Shown here piece after piece: positions 24,777-31,271 of a stretch of 42,269 nt of DNA. Below the pieces are notes generated by a model. The model made no database searches. It had not been told where the DNA came from and saw only the letters and a program-made list of their open reading frames with translations. The stretch's first letter is position 1. Each line of letters begins with the position of its first letter. This DNA comes from a virus, in the IMG/VR virus record IMGVR_UViG_3300025324_000019, positions 1-42,269 of that record. One strand, written 5' to 3'. The position numbers and the translations under genes were made by a program.

Positions 24777-25028
24777 TTACTTTTCCAGGTCCACGGTGTC
24801 CATTATCACGCCGTTCTCGAAAATGTACGCGGTTTTGTTTTCTCCCTTGTCGTTTAGCTCGTAGATTTGGCGTAACTCGACGCTTTGAGTTTCTTCCTGG
24901 TCCCACTTGTTACCGAAGACTTCTTGACTGTCCTCGTCGTACAGTTTTTGCGCGTGCTCAACGCTATCCGCCTCTATCGTTGCGGAATACGTGTCAATAC
25001 GCTCCTCGATGATTATGAATTTAGCCAT
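24777..25028 (-). CDS. Hypothetical protein
   Basis: An 83-residue acidic alpha/beta protein beginning AKFIIIEERIDTYSATIEADSVEHAQKLY. ATG 25028 has AAGGAGG and overlaps the previous gene by 8 bases. Function unknown. Confidence 0.5.
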   Translation of the reverse strand: MAKFIIIEERIDTYSATIEADSVEHAQKLYDEDSQEVFGNKWDQEETQSVELRQIYELNDKGENKTAYIFENGVIMDTVDLEK

Positions 25029-25407
25029 CGGAGTCCTCCTTCTTTTGTTCCGCCTCAAATCTCGCTCTGAGTTCTAGGTACGGCCCCCATCCCTGTTGCC
25101 ATTCTTCCTCCGTGCCGCCGTTTATAAAGTCCTTCGTCAGCTCAAGATGGAATTCCAACGCGGCGCCTAGGCTTGCATGTGTCTCAATCACAAGCCAGCC
25201 GGAATGTCTGCCCTGGTGTTTCGCATCTGACTCCATAATGTCCCGGCAATTCCTTTCATGGCAGTTCGCCACATCTAGGGCGTGCCAAATGTGAAGCGCG
25301 TCCACGAATTCGATTGCCGTCTCCTTGGTAGCGGAGTTGAACAGCGTGGAGACTAAAATCACCGGCTTCAAAAAAGACGGTGGAGCGTATGGGGTTATTA
25401 GGTGCAT
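25021..25407 (-). CDS. Hypothetical protein
   Basis: A 128-residue protein with an AAGGAGG ribosome binding site. It has a hydrophobic N-terminal part and an acidic helical C-terminus; His and Cys are concentrated around residues 35-70 (DALHIWHALDVANCHERNC). No family recognised. Confidence 0.5.
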   Translation of the reverse strand: MHLITPYAPPSFLKPVILVSTLFNSATKETAIEFVDALHIWHALDVANCHERNCRDIMESDAKHQGRHSGWLVIETHASLGAALEFHLELTKDFINGGTEEEWQQGWGPYLELRARFEAEQKKEDSDG

Positions 25408-25419
25408 GTCAGTCCTCCT

Positions 25420-25608
25420 TCAGTTCAATATCGTCACGACCACTCGCCGGCCCACGGCCCGATCCACAGTCTCAAGCGCCACCAAGTAACACGCCACCCA
25501 CTCGCCGGGTTCCTTCGGGCTGTGCCGCTCTACCATCTGGCGCACTGCGCTGTCAAGTAGAGGCTCTGCACCGTTGATGACTACGCCGTTTACTACTGCG
25601 AGGAGCAT
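25420..25608 (-). CDS. Hypothetical protein
   Basis: A 62-residue protein overlapping the end of the previous gene by 16 bases. One helix-rich centre (EWVACYLVALETVDRAV). Function unknown. Confidence 0.4.
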   Translation of the reverse strand: MLLAVVNGVVINGAEPLLDSAVRQMVERHSPKEPGEWVACYLVALETVDRAVGRRVVVTILN

Positions 25609-25880
25609 GGAGTCGCCTTGTTCAGTCTTCGCGCCACTTCGACGGCGCCCTTTTTGTATAGAGTGATGCAGACTAGCTCTCCTGCCGCATCATGGACACG
25701 GTACGTCGACCGCCAGCCGCAGGGTTCGATGGTGTAGGGGCCGGTAGCTGGGATAGGCGCGGGAACATGGTCAATCATCTCCCGCTCGATCTCGTCCAGG
25801 TAGCGGGTGTGATATCCGTCCTGCTCGAAGAGCGCTCGGGCAATGCCGAGCGCTTTGTGATGACTGCCGTTGAGTTTCAT
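25593..25880 (-). CDS. Hypothetical protein
   Basis: A 95-residue protein with a good AAGGAG ribosome binding site. A helix (KALGIARALFEQDGY) precedes a beta-rich half (YTIEPCGWRSTYRVHDAAGEL). It follows a 92-bp repeat unit and an inverted-repeat arm. Function unknown. Confidence 0.5.
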   Translation of the reverse strand: MKLNGSHHKALGIARALFEQDGYHTRYLDEIEREMIDHVPAPIPATGPYTIEPCGWRSTYRVHDAAGELVCITLYKKGAVEVARRLNKATPCSSQ

Positions 25881-25912
25881 GTCCGTTCTCCTTGCCTCGA
25901 TCTCTCACCCAG

Positions 25913-25931
25913 GCCTGCCTGTCGGCAGACA
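25913..25931. repeat. 19-bp inverted repeat, left arm
   Basis: The sequence GCCTGCCTGTCGGCAGACA occurs here and, in the opposite orientation, at 29943-29961. It contains a smaller palindrome CTGTC/GACAG. The two arms bracket the 4-kb block that holds ArdC, the DUF2958-like gene and the cassette-like small genes. Confidence 0.6.
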
Positions 25932-25933
25932 GT

Positions 25934-26025
25934 TTGCGCACGCCTAGTTATGCCGGTCTTGACGGAACCGGCGTGAAGGTGGTTAGCCTACCGTTTCCCG
26001 CCGCGTAGGATACGCGGGGAAAATC
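25934..26025 (-). repeat. 92-bp two-hairpin repeat, copy A
   Basis: This copy differs from copy B (28616-28707) at two positions. Read on the minus strand it begins next to the stop of the DUF2958-like gene. It forms a stem TTTCCC+CGCGTA/TACGCG+GGGAAA (26001-26017 core) and a second stem GCCGGT/ACCGGC (25952-25972), and ends in the 14-bp boundary motif. One of the two differences falls in a bulge and the other outside both stems, so pairing is kept. It may be a 3' RNA element or a site for gene exchange. Confidence 0.7.
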
Positions 26026-26029
26026 GAAC

Positions 26030-26482
26030 TCATTGCCCATAAGCAGCTTCTTGCCGCGCCGTCCGTTTCGCTTTGATTTCCGCCAATGGCGTGGGTCGGA
26101 AGTACAGGTCAAGCTCCACGCCCGCCGCGACTAGCTCCACGATGGAAATATAGCCAAGCTCCCCACCGTAGCCAAGATCAGCAAGGCCGAAAGCTTGATG
26201 CTGTCCAAGTCGGTCCTGGGTTTCCGCGTCTTTCTCGTAAATCCACCAGTCCTGATTACCTCGAAAGTAATGGAGATAAACGATAGCCTCGTCGCCCTTG
26301 CCGTCTTGCTCGTAGGTCTTGGGCATATCACTTATTCGCTTGGCCAACTCAATAAACTTGTCGGCGAAGTGTCCAGCCTCTTTGCCCTTCAAGAAACCTC
26401 TCATCATTCGATACTCGGTCGCCGGCATGAACTCGTGGCAAACATTCATTGCCTCGTAGAGTTCTGTTGGTAAAGTTTTCAT
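26030..26482 (-). CDS. DUF2958-like protein
   Basis: A 150-residue protein. Residues about 70-140 (AIVYLHYFRGNQDWWIYEKD, then AFGLADLGYGGELGYISIVEL, then VELDLYFRPTPLAEI) follow the DUF2958 pattern seen on plasmids and conjugative elements, often near ArdC-type genes. The function of the family is not known. ATG 26482 has an AAAGGA ribosome binding site. It is followed by the same 92-bp repeat that follows ArdC. Confidence 0.65.
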   Translation of the reverse strand: MKTLPTELYEAMNVCHEFMPATEYRMMRGFLKGKEAGHFADKFIELAKRISDMPKTYEQDGKGDEAIVYLHYFRGNQDWWIYEKDAETQDRLGQHQAFGLADLGYGGELGYISIVELVAAGVELDLYFRPTPLAEIKAKRTARQEAAYGQ

Positions 26483-26551
26483 GGTCCTTTGTCTCTTTCT
26501 CCCACCAACCACGGCGGGGTTTGTTAGTTGCCTCGTAACGGCGGATATGGG

Positions 26552-26893
26552 TTAGACCGCGAAACTTGGCCGCTTGCCGGATACGACGGCGAAGTCACGC
26601 TTTGTCTTGGTATCAAAATACTCTATCCGCAATACGGTTGCCGGCTCATCGAGGGCCGCAATGCCGGCTCTTGCCCATTGGATGCCCGGCTGTTCGTTGT
26701 TGGCGCCAATGACCTTGAAGATCTTCCATTTGCGCGGTTCCATTTTCGCCGTGTCCTTGCGGATTTCAACGGGTTCCGCTCGGCTGTAGCTCGGCACATG
26801 CATTGCGCAGTATAGCCATGATTCTACTTGGTATTGCGGCACGCTAGTGCAACGCCGGCATTGTGCAAATGGTTCAACGGTTTTCATATTCAT
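26552..26893 (-). CDS. Hypothetical protein with an N-terminal Cys/His site
   Basis: A 113-residue protein. CRRCTSVPQYQVESWLYCAMH near the start could bind zinc; the rest is alpha/beta. The start has GGAGGGGGG. Flanked by the boundary motif on its 5' side. Function unknown. Confidence 0.5.
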   Translation of the reverse strand: MNMKTVEPFAQCRRCTSVPQYQVESWLYCAMHVPSYSRAEPVEIRKDTAKMEPRKWKIFKVIGANNEQPGIQWARAGIAALDEPATVLRIEYFDTKTKRDFAVVSGKRPSFAV

Positions 26894-26923
26894 TCCCCCC
26901 TCCTGGTTGCCCACGCCTAGTTT

Positions 26924-27133
26924 TCACTCCCAGTTATAATCCGAGAGCTCTTCGTCTTGTTCTTCCCGTTCGGCGGCAGTCGCTGGCGGTATTTTGGTGA
27001 TAATACCATCGGTCAGCAGGTAATTCAGCCGGGCCTTGCGTAGCCGTTTGGGTAAACATGGCCGGCAATCACCGGGCCTATCGTGCCGGTGGTTACAACT
27101 CAGCCCCGCGTACATGACTTCATATTTTGCCAT
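26924..27133 (-). CDS. Hypothetical protein
   Basis: A 69-residue protein: Cys/His-rich centre (CNHRHDRPGDCRPC), basic helix and acidic C-terminus (EREEQDEELSDYNWE). Bounded by the 14-bp motif on both sides. Confidence 0.5.
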   Translation of the reverse strand: MAKYEVMYAGLSCNHRHDRPGDCRPCLPKRLRKARLNYLLTDGIITKIPPATAAEREEQDEELSDYNWE

Positions 27134-27160
27134 TTTCGTTCCCTTCTTCGTTGCGCACGC

Positions 27161-27385
27161 CTAGCCCACATTAAGACCAGCCTCGAAGCTGCAATACTGT
27201 GCCTCGGCATTGACCAGTGCTTGCACGGCGTTGTAGTACGCAGCGTCAGTCTTCGCATTGCAGTGGTGGTCCTGCATTCGCAACTCCGCATCATGGGTCT
27301 CGCGTCTACGACGGTCACATAGACGACCCAAGCGATGCAACTCAGCCTGTTCGTCAACTGTCCATTGTCGTGTTGCCATTTTCAT
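27161..27385 (-). CDS. Hypothetical helical protein
   Basis: A 74-residue charged protein of two likely helices. AAGGGGG ribosome binding site; its TAG stop is part of the boundary motif. Function unknown. Confidence 0.5.
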   Translation of the reverse strand: MKMATRQWTVDEQAELHRLGRLCDRRRRETHDAELRMQDHHCNAKTDAAYYNAVQALVNAEAQYCSFEAGLNVG

Positions 27386-27405
27386 TCCCCCTTGTTGCGC
27401 CCAGC

Positions 27406-27564
27406 CTAGCCCTTGTCCGCCGTCTCGCCCTCGATAATCCCGCGCAGCATGCGGACTATCTGCGCGTTCGTGGATCTATCGCCCAGCTCGGCCAGCGCTT
27501 CTATGGCGTCGAGGATTTCCGCTGGCATTCGGATCGTTACGGTTCTGAGTGGTCGTGTTGTCAT
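27406..27564 (-). CDS. Ribbon-helix-helix-type DNA-binding protein
   Basis: A 52-residue protein. The strand TRPLRTVTIRMP is followed by helices AEILDAIEALAEL and TNAQIVRMLRGIIEG, the Arc/CopG arrangement in which the strand contacts DNA as a dimer. It could be a local transcriptional regulator, for example of the surrounding boundary motifs. ATG 27564 overlaps the previous stop; the TAG stop comes from the boundary motif. Confidence 0.6.
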   Translation of the reverse strand: MTTRPLRTVTIRMPAEILDAIEALAELGDRSTNAQIVRMLRGIIEGETADKG

Positions 27565-27866
27565 GGTTGCACCTCGCTTTCCAAACGCCAGCCATCCCGC
27601 AACATTTTGACCTTCCATGCCTCAATGGCCTTACCTGCCGTTTGAAAATATCGCGTAGTCTTGCCGCATTCAACGCATTGCACAGCCCAGGTATTTTTCT
27701 TGCCCGGGCTAAAATCCTTGAGCAGTCTGGGTTGATGGTGGCAAGTCATGGGTTCGAGGAGCATGGAGTCGCCTCGTTCAGCCGCCTCGTAATCGGCCGG
27801 AAGGGGCATCACCGTGCCCCGGAGAGCCAGCGCGTTGTGTTCGCGGAGTAGAGCGGTGAGGGTCAT
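27561..27866 (-). CDS. Hypothetical protein with CxxC
   Basis: A 101-residue protein. The second half has the small-phage-protein pattern C-H-H...WAVQCVECGKTTRYF..AGKAIEAW, possibly a zinc site with Cys and His from residue 42 onward. The boundary motif precedes it. Confidence 0.5.
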   Translation of the reverse strand: MTLTALLREHNALALRGTVMPLPADYEAAERGDSMLLEPMTCHHQPRLLKDFSPGKKNTWAVQCVECGKTTRYFQTAGKAIEAWKVKMLRDGWRLESEVQP

Positions 27867-27890
27867 GTCAGTGCTGCTGATTGCGCAAGT

Positions 27891-28055
27891 CTAGTCGTCT
27901 ATCTCCCTATCCTGCTCTTGGTCTGCCGCGCGTTGGGCTTCGTTACGAGGTAAGATAAACCCACGTCCTCCGCATTCACGGCAGGCATCCTCTGCGCATT
28001 GCGGGTTTAGTCCAGTGCCTGCGCAAAATTTACAGATCGGCCATGCCATTTTCAT
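27891..28055 (-). CDS. DnaJ-type zinc-finger microprotein
   Basis: A 54-residue protein. CKFCAGTGLNPQC and CRECGGRGFILP are two CxxCxGxG-like knuckles as in the DnaJ zinc domain. ATG 28055 has CGGAGGG. The stop is supplied by the boundary motif. Confidence 0.55.
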   Translation of the reverse strand: MKMAWPICKFCAGTGLNPQCAEDACRECGGRGFILPRNEAQRAADQEQDREIDD

Positions 28056-28074
28056 CCCTCCGGTTGCGCACGCC

Positions 28075-28344
28075 TTAGAATGTCCACGTTCTATCAAAGC
28101 CAATAACTTGTTGATCTCGGTGGCTACAGGTAAACGGCAATAACGCGACTGCTTTTTTTTCCTTATTACTAAATGTGATTTCAAAAGCTCCGAGTTTCGA
28201 CGCGAGTTCTCGGACACCTTCGCGCCATGTGAATCGTGGGCGATATTGAGTTAGGACATACGGACCTTGTTCGCCAAGTTTTGGCCTATCGCAAAAACAA
28301 CCCGATCGATACTCAGCAAAGATTTTAATTTGTTCCATTTCCAT
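28075..28344 (-). CDS. Hypothetical protein
   Basis: An 89-residue protein, beta-rich, with His, Cys and aromatic residues. Its TAA stop lies in a variant boundary motif. The opposite strand at 28260-28292 weakly matches the RNA-like motif found at 24187 and 31373. Confidence 0.5.
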   Translation of the reverse strand: MEMEQIKIFAEYRSGCFCDRPKLGEQGPYVLTQYRPRFTWREGVRELASKLGAFEITFSNKEKKAVALLPFTCSHRDQQVIGFDRTWTF

Positions 28345-28374
28345 TCCCTTCGCCCTCCCTTTGGTTGTGCACGC

Positions 28375-28581
28375 CTACACCGCCTCGCTTTTCCACAACC
28401 GCACCAAAAAATTTCGGTGGGGTCGGATTACATCGCCGCCTTCACGTTGCGCTGACCGTTCGGCTTGAGTCCGGTTCGAATATGTCAACGCGCAGACTTC
28501 CCCTTTGTAGAGCTTGCCGAGTACCACGACGCCGCTGGGTAGCGTTACCTCGTATCGTTCATATTCGATGGTTGGTTCCAT
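28375..28581 (-). CDS. Hypothetical protein
   Basis: A 68-residue protein beginning EPTIEYERYEVTLPSG. ATG 28581 has GAGGAGGGG. A GCCCCG/CGGGGC hairpin lies between the upstream boundary motif and this start. Function unknown. Confidence 0.5.
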   Translation of the reverse strand: MEPTIEYERYEVTLPSGVVVLGKLYKGEVCALTYSNRTQAERSAQREGGDVIRPHRNFLVRLWKSEAV

Positions 28582-28615
28582 TTCCCCTCCTCGCCCCGTG
28601 TCATCGGGGCTTTGG

Positions 28616-28707
28616 TTGCGCACGCCTAGTTATGCCGGTCTTGACGGAACCGGCGCGAAGGTGGTTAGCCTACCGTTTCCCTCCGCGTAGGATACGCGGG
28701 GAAAATC
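28616..28707 (-). repeat. 92-bp two-hairpin repeat, copy B
   Basis: It matches copy A (25934-26025) except at two positions. On the minus strand it overlaps the stop codon of ardC by two bases and ends in the boundary motif. See copy A for the structure. Confidence 0.7.
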
Positions 28708-29593
28708 ACGCCGCTTTTTTAAACTCCGCTTGCTGTATGCCTCGGATACAATCTGCTGCTTTTTGCGCCTGTCCTGCTGCCCAGGTGATCCACTTCTTGT
28801 TAGCCTTGTCCTTGAGTACAGTCAGCCAGGAATTGAGATAGCTCGCCGAGTTTTCAATTGTTCTGTTTTCAATCCCTGCAATCCCACACAAGTAAGAGGC
28901 TGTAAACTCTGCGACTAGCTCTTCTTTACTGTAGGTATGATCTCCGAACGAAGAACCGAATTCACGAGCAAGTCGCGAGCTATGTCCAGTCGAATGCCCT
29001 AGTTCATGGAACATGGTTGAGTAAAACATTTCTGCCTGGGAAAATTGCGACATTTCGGGAACCGTTACCGCGTCTTGCGACGGAGAATAAAAAGCGCGGT
29101 TCGATGCTCGGATATTTACTGCGGGCCTGTTCGGCATGGCATCGACAATGGCTTGCGCCTGCGGGATAATCTCATGTTTGAAACTGTCCGCCGGTGATAG
29201 ATCCGGCACTTTCAGCCCGTCACATTGATCGGTATTCCACACCGGAGTGTAACGCAATACCGAGTAGCTCTCGCTCTCGGTATCGCCATTCTCATCTACA
29301 GTCTCTTTCTTCATGGGCTTGTAGAAAACCGAAAATGCCGGTGACTTTTCGCCAGCCTTGACATGCCCGCCAAGGTCCTTGGCTTGCTTGAAACTGACCC
29401 AAAACGGTGACTGATAGCCAAGAGCAATGCTAGTCATCGACAACATGAAAGTATTGATTCCGCGATATGGCTTAGTCGAAGCGAAGTTTCGCGGCATGCC
29501 ATATTCGCCCTTCTTCCATGGACATTGCCAAGGAACCGTGCCGTTTTCCAATGCGCCGATAATACGCTGATTGATGACTTCATAAACGTCCAT
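28706..29593 (-). CDS. ardC: ArdC-like antirestriction protein
   Basis: A 295-residue protein. The N-terminal domain (PWQCPWKKG, then PRNFASTKPYRGINTFML, PFWVSFKQAKDLGGHVKAGEK) is the ArdC single-strand DNA-binding domain. The C-terminal domain has the zincin motif HELGHSTGH (residues 196-204) and a distal Glu in KEELVAEF. Such proteins coat or protect entering DNA from restriction enzymes and are known from conjugative plasmids and some phages. It is the first gene of the long minus-strand cluster and has a TAAGGAG ribosome binding site, which fits early expression. Confidence 0.85.
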   Translation of the reverse strand: MDVYEVINQRIIGALENGTVPWQCPWKKGEYGMPRNFASTKPYRGINTFMLSMTSIALGYQSPFWVSFKQAKDLGGHVKAGEKSPAFSVFYKPMKKETVDENGDTESESYSVLRYTPVWNTDQCDGLKVPDLSPADSFKHEIIPQAQAIVDAMPNRPAVNIRASNRAFYSPSQDAVTVPEMSQFSQAEMFYSTMFHELGHSTGHSSRLAREFGSSFGDHTYSKEELVAEFTASYLCGIAGIENRTIENSASYLNSWLTVLKDKANKKWITWAAGQAQKAADCIRGIQQAEFKKAA

Positions 29594-29942
29594 GCTGTCT
29601 CCTTACTTCCCGACCAAGGGAAGCTTTGTCACTGTGGTTGCTACCTCTTCAATCCCCTCATGTTATCGTTTTCGCAAAATATCAACTTTTTTGCCTCTGA
29701 AAAAAAAATGCTTCTACCCCTATGTACAAGAGAAATTCGTGCCATGAAAAACCTACAGGACCGACTGAAGAAACATACGATTGAAATGAATTCGGGAGCT
29801 TGCAAGCAAAAACTATTTTCACCATGAGAAAAAAATACAACTAAAGTCCAATGAAGAAAAAACCCTGCAAGTCGTAGAAGGAAAAAGCAGTCGGTCGAAG
29901 AAAATCGGATGCTTGCGCGACACGCGATCGAGACTCAGGGCT

Positions 29943-29961
29943 TGTCTGCCGACAGGCAGGC
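29943..29961. repeat. 19-bp inverted repeat, right arm
   Basis: Reverse complement of the arm at 25913-25931. It lies five bases from a parS-like palindrome and just upstream of terS. Confidence 0.6.
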
Positions 29962-29965
29962 TTGC

Positions 29966-29979
29966 GTTTCACGTGAAAC
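29966..29979. promoter_or_regulatory. parS-like palindrome
   Basis: GTTTCACGTGAAAC is a perfect 14-base palindrome and matches the core of the bacterial chromosomal parS consensus bound by ParB. With the flanking bases, only the first base of the 16-base site differs. No parA or parB gene is visible in the window. The site lies directly before the terS ribosome binding site. Confidence 0.55.
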
Positions 29980-29996
29980 AGGAGTAAGGCAGAACC

Positions 29997-30494
29997 ATGG
30001 CATTTGGATACAGAGAAGCCACGGCGCAAGAGATTACCGATCAATCCGCGCTTATCGTCCCATCTGAAGCTCTGCTACCGGACCAACGAGCATTCTTAAA
30101 TGGCTACATCCAGGCCGGAACTATCCGTGGTGCTCAAAGGCTGAGTAAGATCCACCACTTATATCATTATCAATGGCTTGAAGACTACGCCAACTATCAG
30201 GCTGCTTTTGTACGGATAGTAGCTATCATAGAGGCTGGAAACGCCGAGGGCATAAAAACGCGCGCGGTGAAAGGCTGGTTGGAGCCACTATCCTACAAGG
30301 GCATGAAAACAGGCCAGGCGATTCGACGCTACGACAGTGCGCTATCAGCATTGTACCTCAAGGGCGTTGATCCGAAGTTCCGCGACGGGGCGCAAATCGC
30401 AGTCGGGCCGGCGAAGATCGAGATTTCCATCGTGCAAACGGCTCCGGCGGGCGATGCTAACACAATCGAGATCAACCCGGGTTCTAAAGAGTAG
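29997..30494 (+). CDS. terS: Terminase small subunit-like protein
   Basis: A 165-residue protein. The N-terminal part (LPDQRAFLNGYIQAGTIRGAQRL, then YQWLEDYANYQAAFVRIV) fits an HTH-like DNA-binding region. The middle (TRAVKGWLEPLSYKGMKTGQAIRRYDSALSALYLKGVDPKFRDG) matches the pattern of phage small terminases with a phBC6A51-type homeodomain, which recognise packaging sites and load the large subunit. It is separated from the large subunit by about 6 kb of replication and methylase genes, which is unusual. Start chosen for the GGAGTAAGG region. Confidence 0.65.
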   Translation: MAFGYREATAQEITDQSALIVPSEALLPDQRAFLNGYIQAGTIRGAQRLSKIHHLYHYQWLEDYANYQAAFVRIVAIIEAGNAEGIKTRAVKGWLEPLSYKGMKTGQAIRRYDSALSALYLKGVDPKFRDGAQIAVGPAKIEISIVQTAPAGDANTIEINPGSKE

Positions 30495-30900
30495 CACAGA
30501 CCGAAGATCAACTACTTACAAGGCTTGAGGTTACATAATACTTCTTCTGGGACGTTCCTACCGCTGATTTCATTGCGTTATTTAGTTTCGAGCAGATTAT
30601 CAGAGGCAGCCTAAAACAATTAGGTGCCAGCAGTCGCGTCGTTTCAAGCCGCGTTAGCACACCGGTTTGCCAGCTAATACGCAAATGCTGCTAGTCCAGG
30701 TGCGTCAGTAAGCTGTCGCGTCGATCGTCTCATGAGGGGCCGCGCGTCGGCTTGCTTCGCGCGCACTGTGTCCGTGATAGGTAAGCCCTATGAGGGTAAG
30801 ATACGCGCGCCTGGTATAGCACGCGCGAGGGGGTGGGGGGGTACTTTGCTTCTCGCCCGTAACCTACGTAGTCCTGCCTACGGAAAGTTTCACGTACAAA
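30495..30900. other. Non-coding stretch between convergent genes
   Basis: About 406 bases between the convergent ends of terS and the 31014 gene. I see no gene with a ribosome binding site. Features are Arg-codon-like CGCGCG clusters near 30740-30830, a G-rich run near 30829-30841, and a half-site GTTTCACGT near 30889 that resembles half of the parS-like palindrome. A packaging site or an RNA gene is possible but not shown. Confidence 0.4.
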
Positions 30901-31014
30901 TCAAACTCCCTGGTTGTATCTTCGCTTGAACCACCTACTCATGAGCCATGCGAGCCCAGCGGCGAAGGCGGCAACCCCGGCAATGAAAGCAATGAAATCG
31001 AGCCAGGTTTCCAT
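30901..31014 (-). CDS. Single-TM microprotein
   Basis: A 37-residue protein (ETWLDFIAFIAGVAAFAAGLAWL, then SRWFKRRYNQGV): one membrane helix and a basic tail. GAGAGGA ribosome binding site. It could be a small holin-like or accessory membrane protein. Confidence 0.5.
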   Translation of the reverse strand: METWLDFIAFIAGVAAFAAGLAWLMSRWFKRRYNQGV

Positions 31015-31034
31015 AATTTCCTCTCAGTCGAAAA

Positions 31035-31271
31035 TCAAACCTGGGTCTTCGTCTCTGCGATTTCCTTCAGCAATTCCTTTGCAAACTCACGGGCGAAATT
31101 GTTGACTTCTACCCGTCCCTTCAAGTATTTTATTTCACACTCAAGTTGACTGATCATCAGTTGACTGTTATCCAAGGCATGCTGCATCCAGGGCGCAGCA
31201 ACCTGTTTCGCTTGACAGGAATCGTGTCGATGGGGGTCCAGCCAGTTTGCAATTTTATTTCGCAGTGTCAT
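31035..31271 (-). CDS. Coiled-coil hypothetical protein
   Basis: A 78-residue protein with a GGAGGAAG ribosome binding site. A His/Cys segment (PHRHDSCQ) is followed by about 55 residues of helix. Function unknown. The 20 bases to the next gene hold only its ribosome binding site. Confidence 0.5.
   Translation of the reverse strand: MTLRNKIANWLDPHRHDSCQAKQVAAPWMQHALDNSQLMISQLECEIKYLKGRVEVNNFAREFAKELLKEIAETKTQV

Larger units (their letters stand above)
25934..28629 (-). repeat. Eight copies of a 14-bp gene-boundary motif
   Basis: Minus-strand consensus CTAGGCGTGCGCAA, all in one orientation. Copies are at 25934-25947, 26907-26920, 27151-27164, 27395-27409, 27881-27894, 28064-28078, 28365-28377 and 28616-28629. 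Each lies between two genes. In five cases the motif itself supplies the stop codon (TAG, once TAA), and the next ribosome binding site and ATG follow within about 8-55 bases. Copies at 26907, 27395, 27881, 28064 and 28365 have small variants. I see no copies elsewhere in the window. Confidence 0.8.
29594..29996. other. Divergent intergenic region between ardC and terS
   Basis: 403 bases between divergent genes, AT-rich in its left half with a run of nine A at about 29700. The leftward early promoter and the rightward terS promoter are presumably here, but I cannot assign clear -35/-10 pairs. A 27-39-codon ORF near 29709-29827 is short and has no good ribosome binding site. The right end holds an inverted-repeat arm and a parS-like palindrome. 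Confidence 0.5.

Noticed and set aside
29709-29827. Short plus-strand ORF upstream of terS
   Set aside because: At most 39 codons, no ribosome binding site, and it ends far from the next gene.
30617-30650. Sequence resembling the 530-loop of 16S rRNA (GTGCCAGCAG)
   Set aside because: Only about ten bases match and the flanks do not fit rRNA; judged chance.
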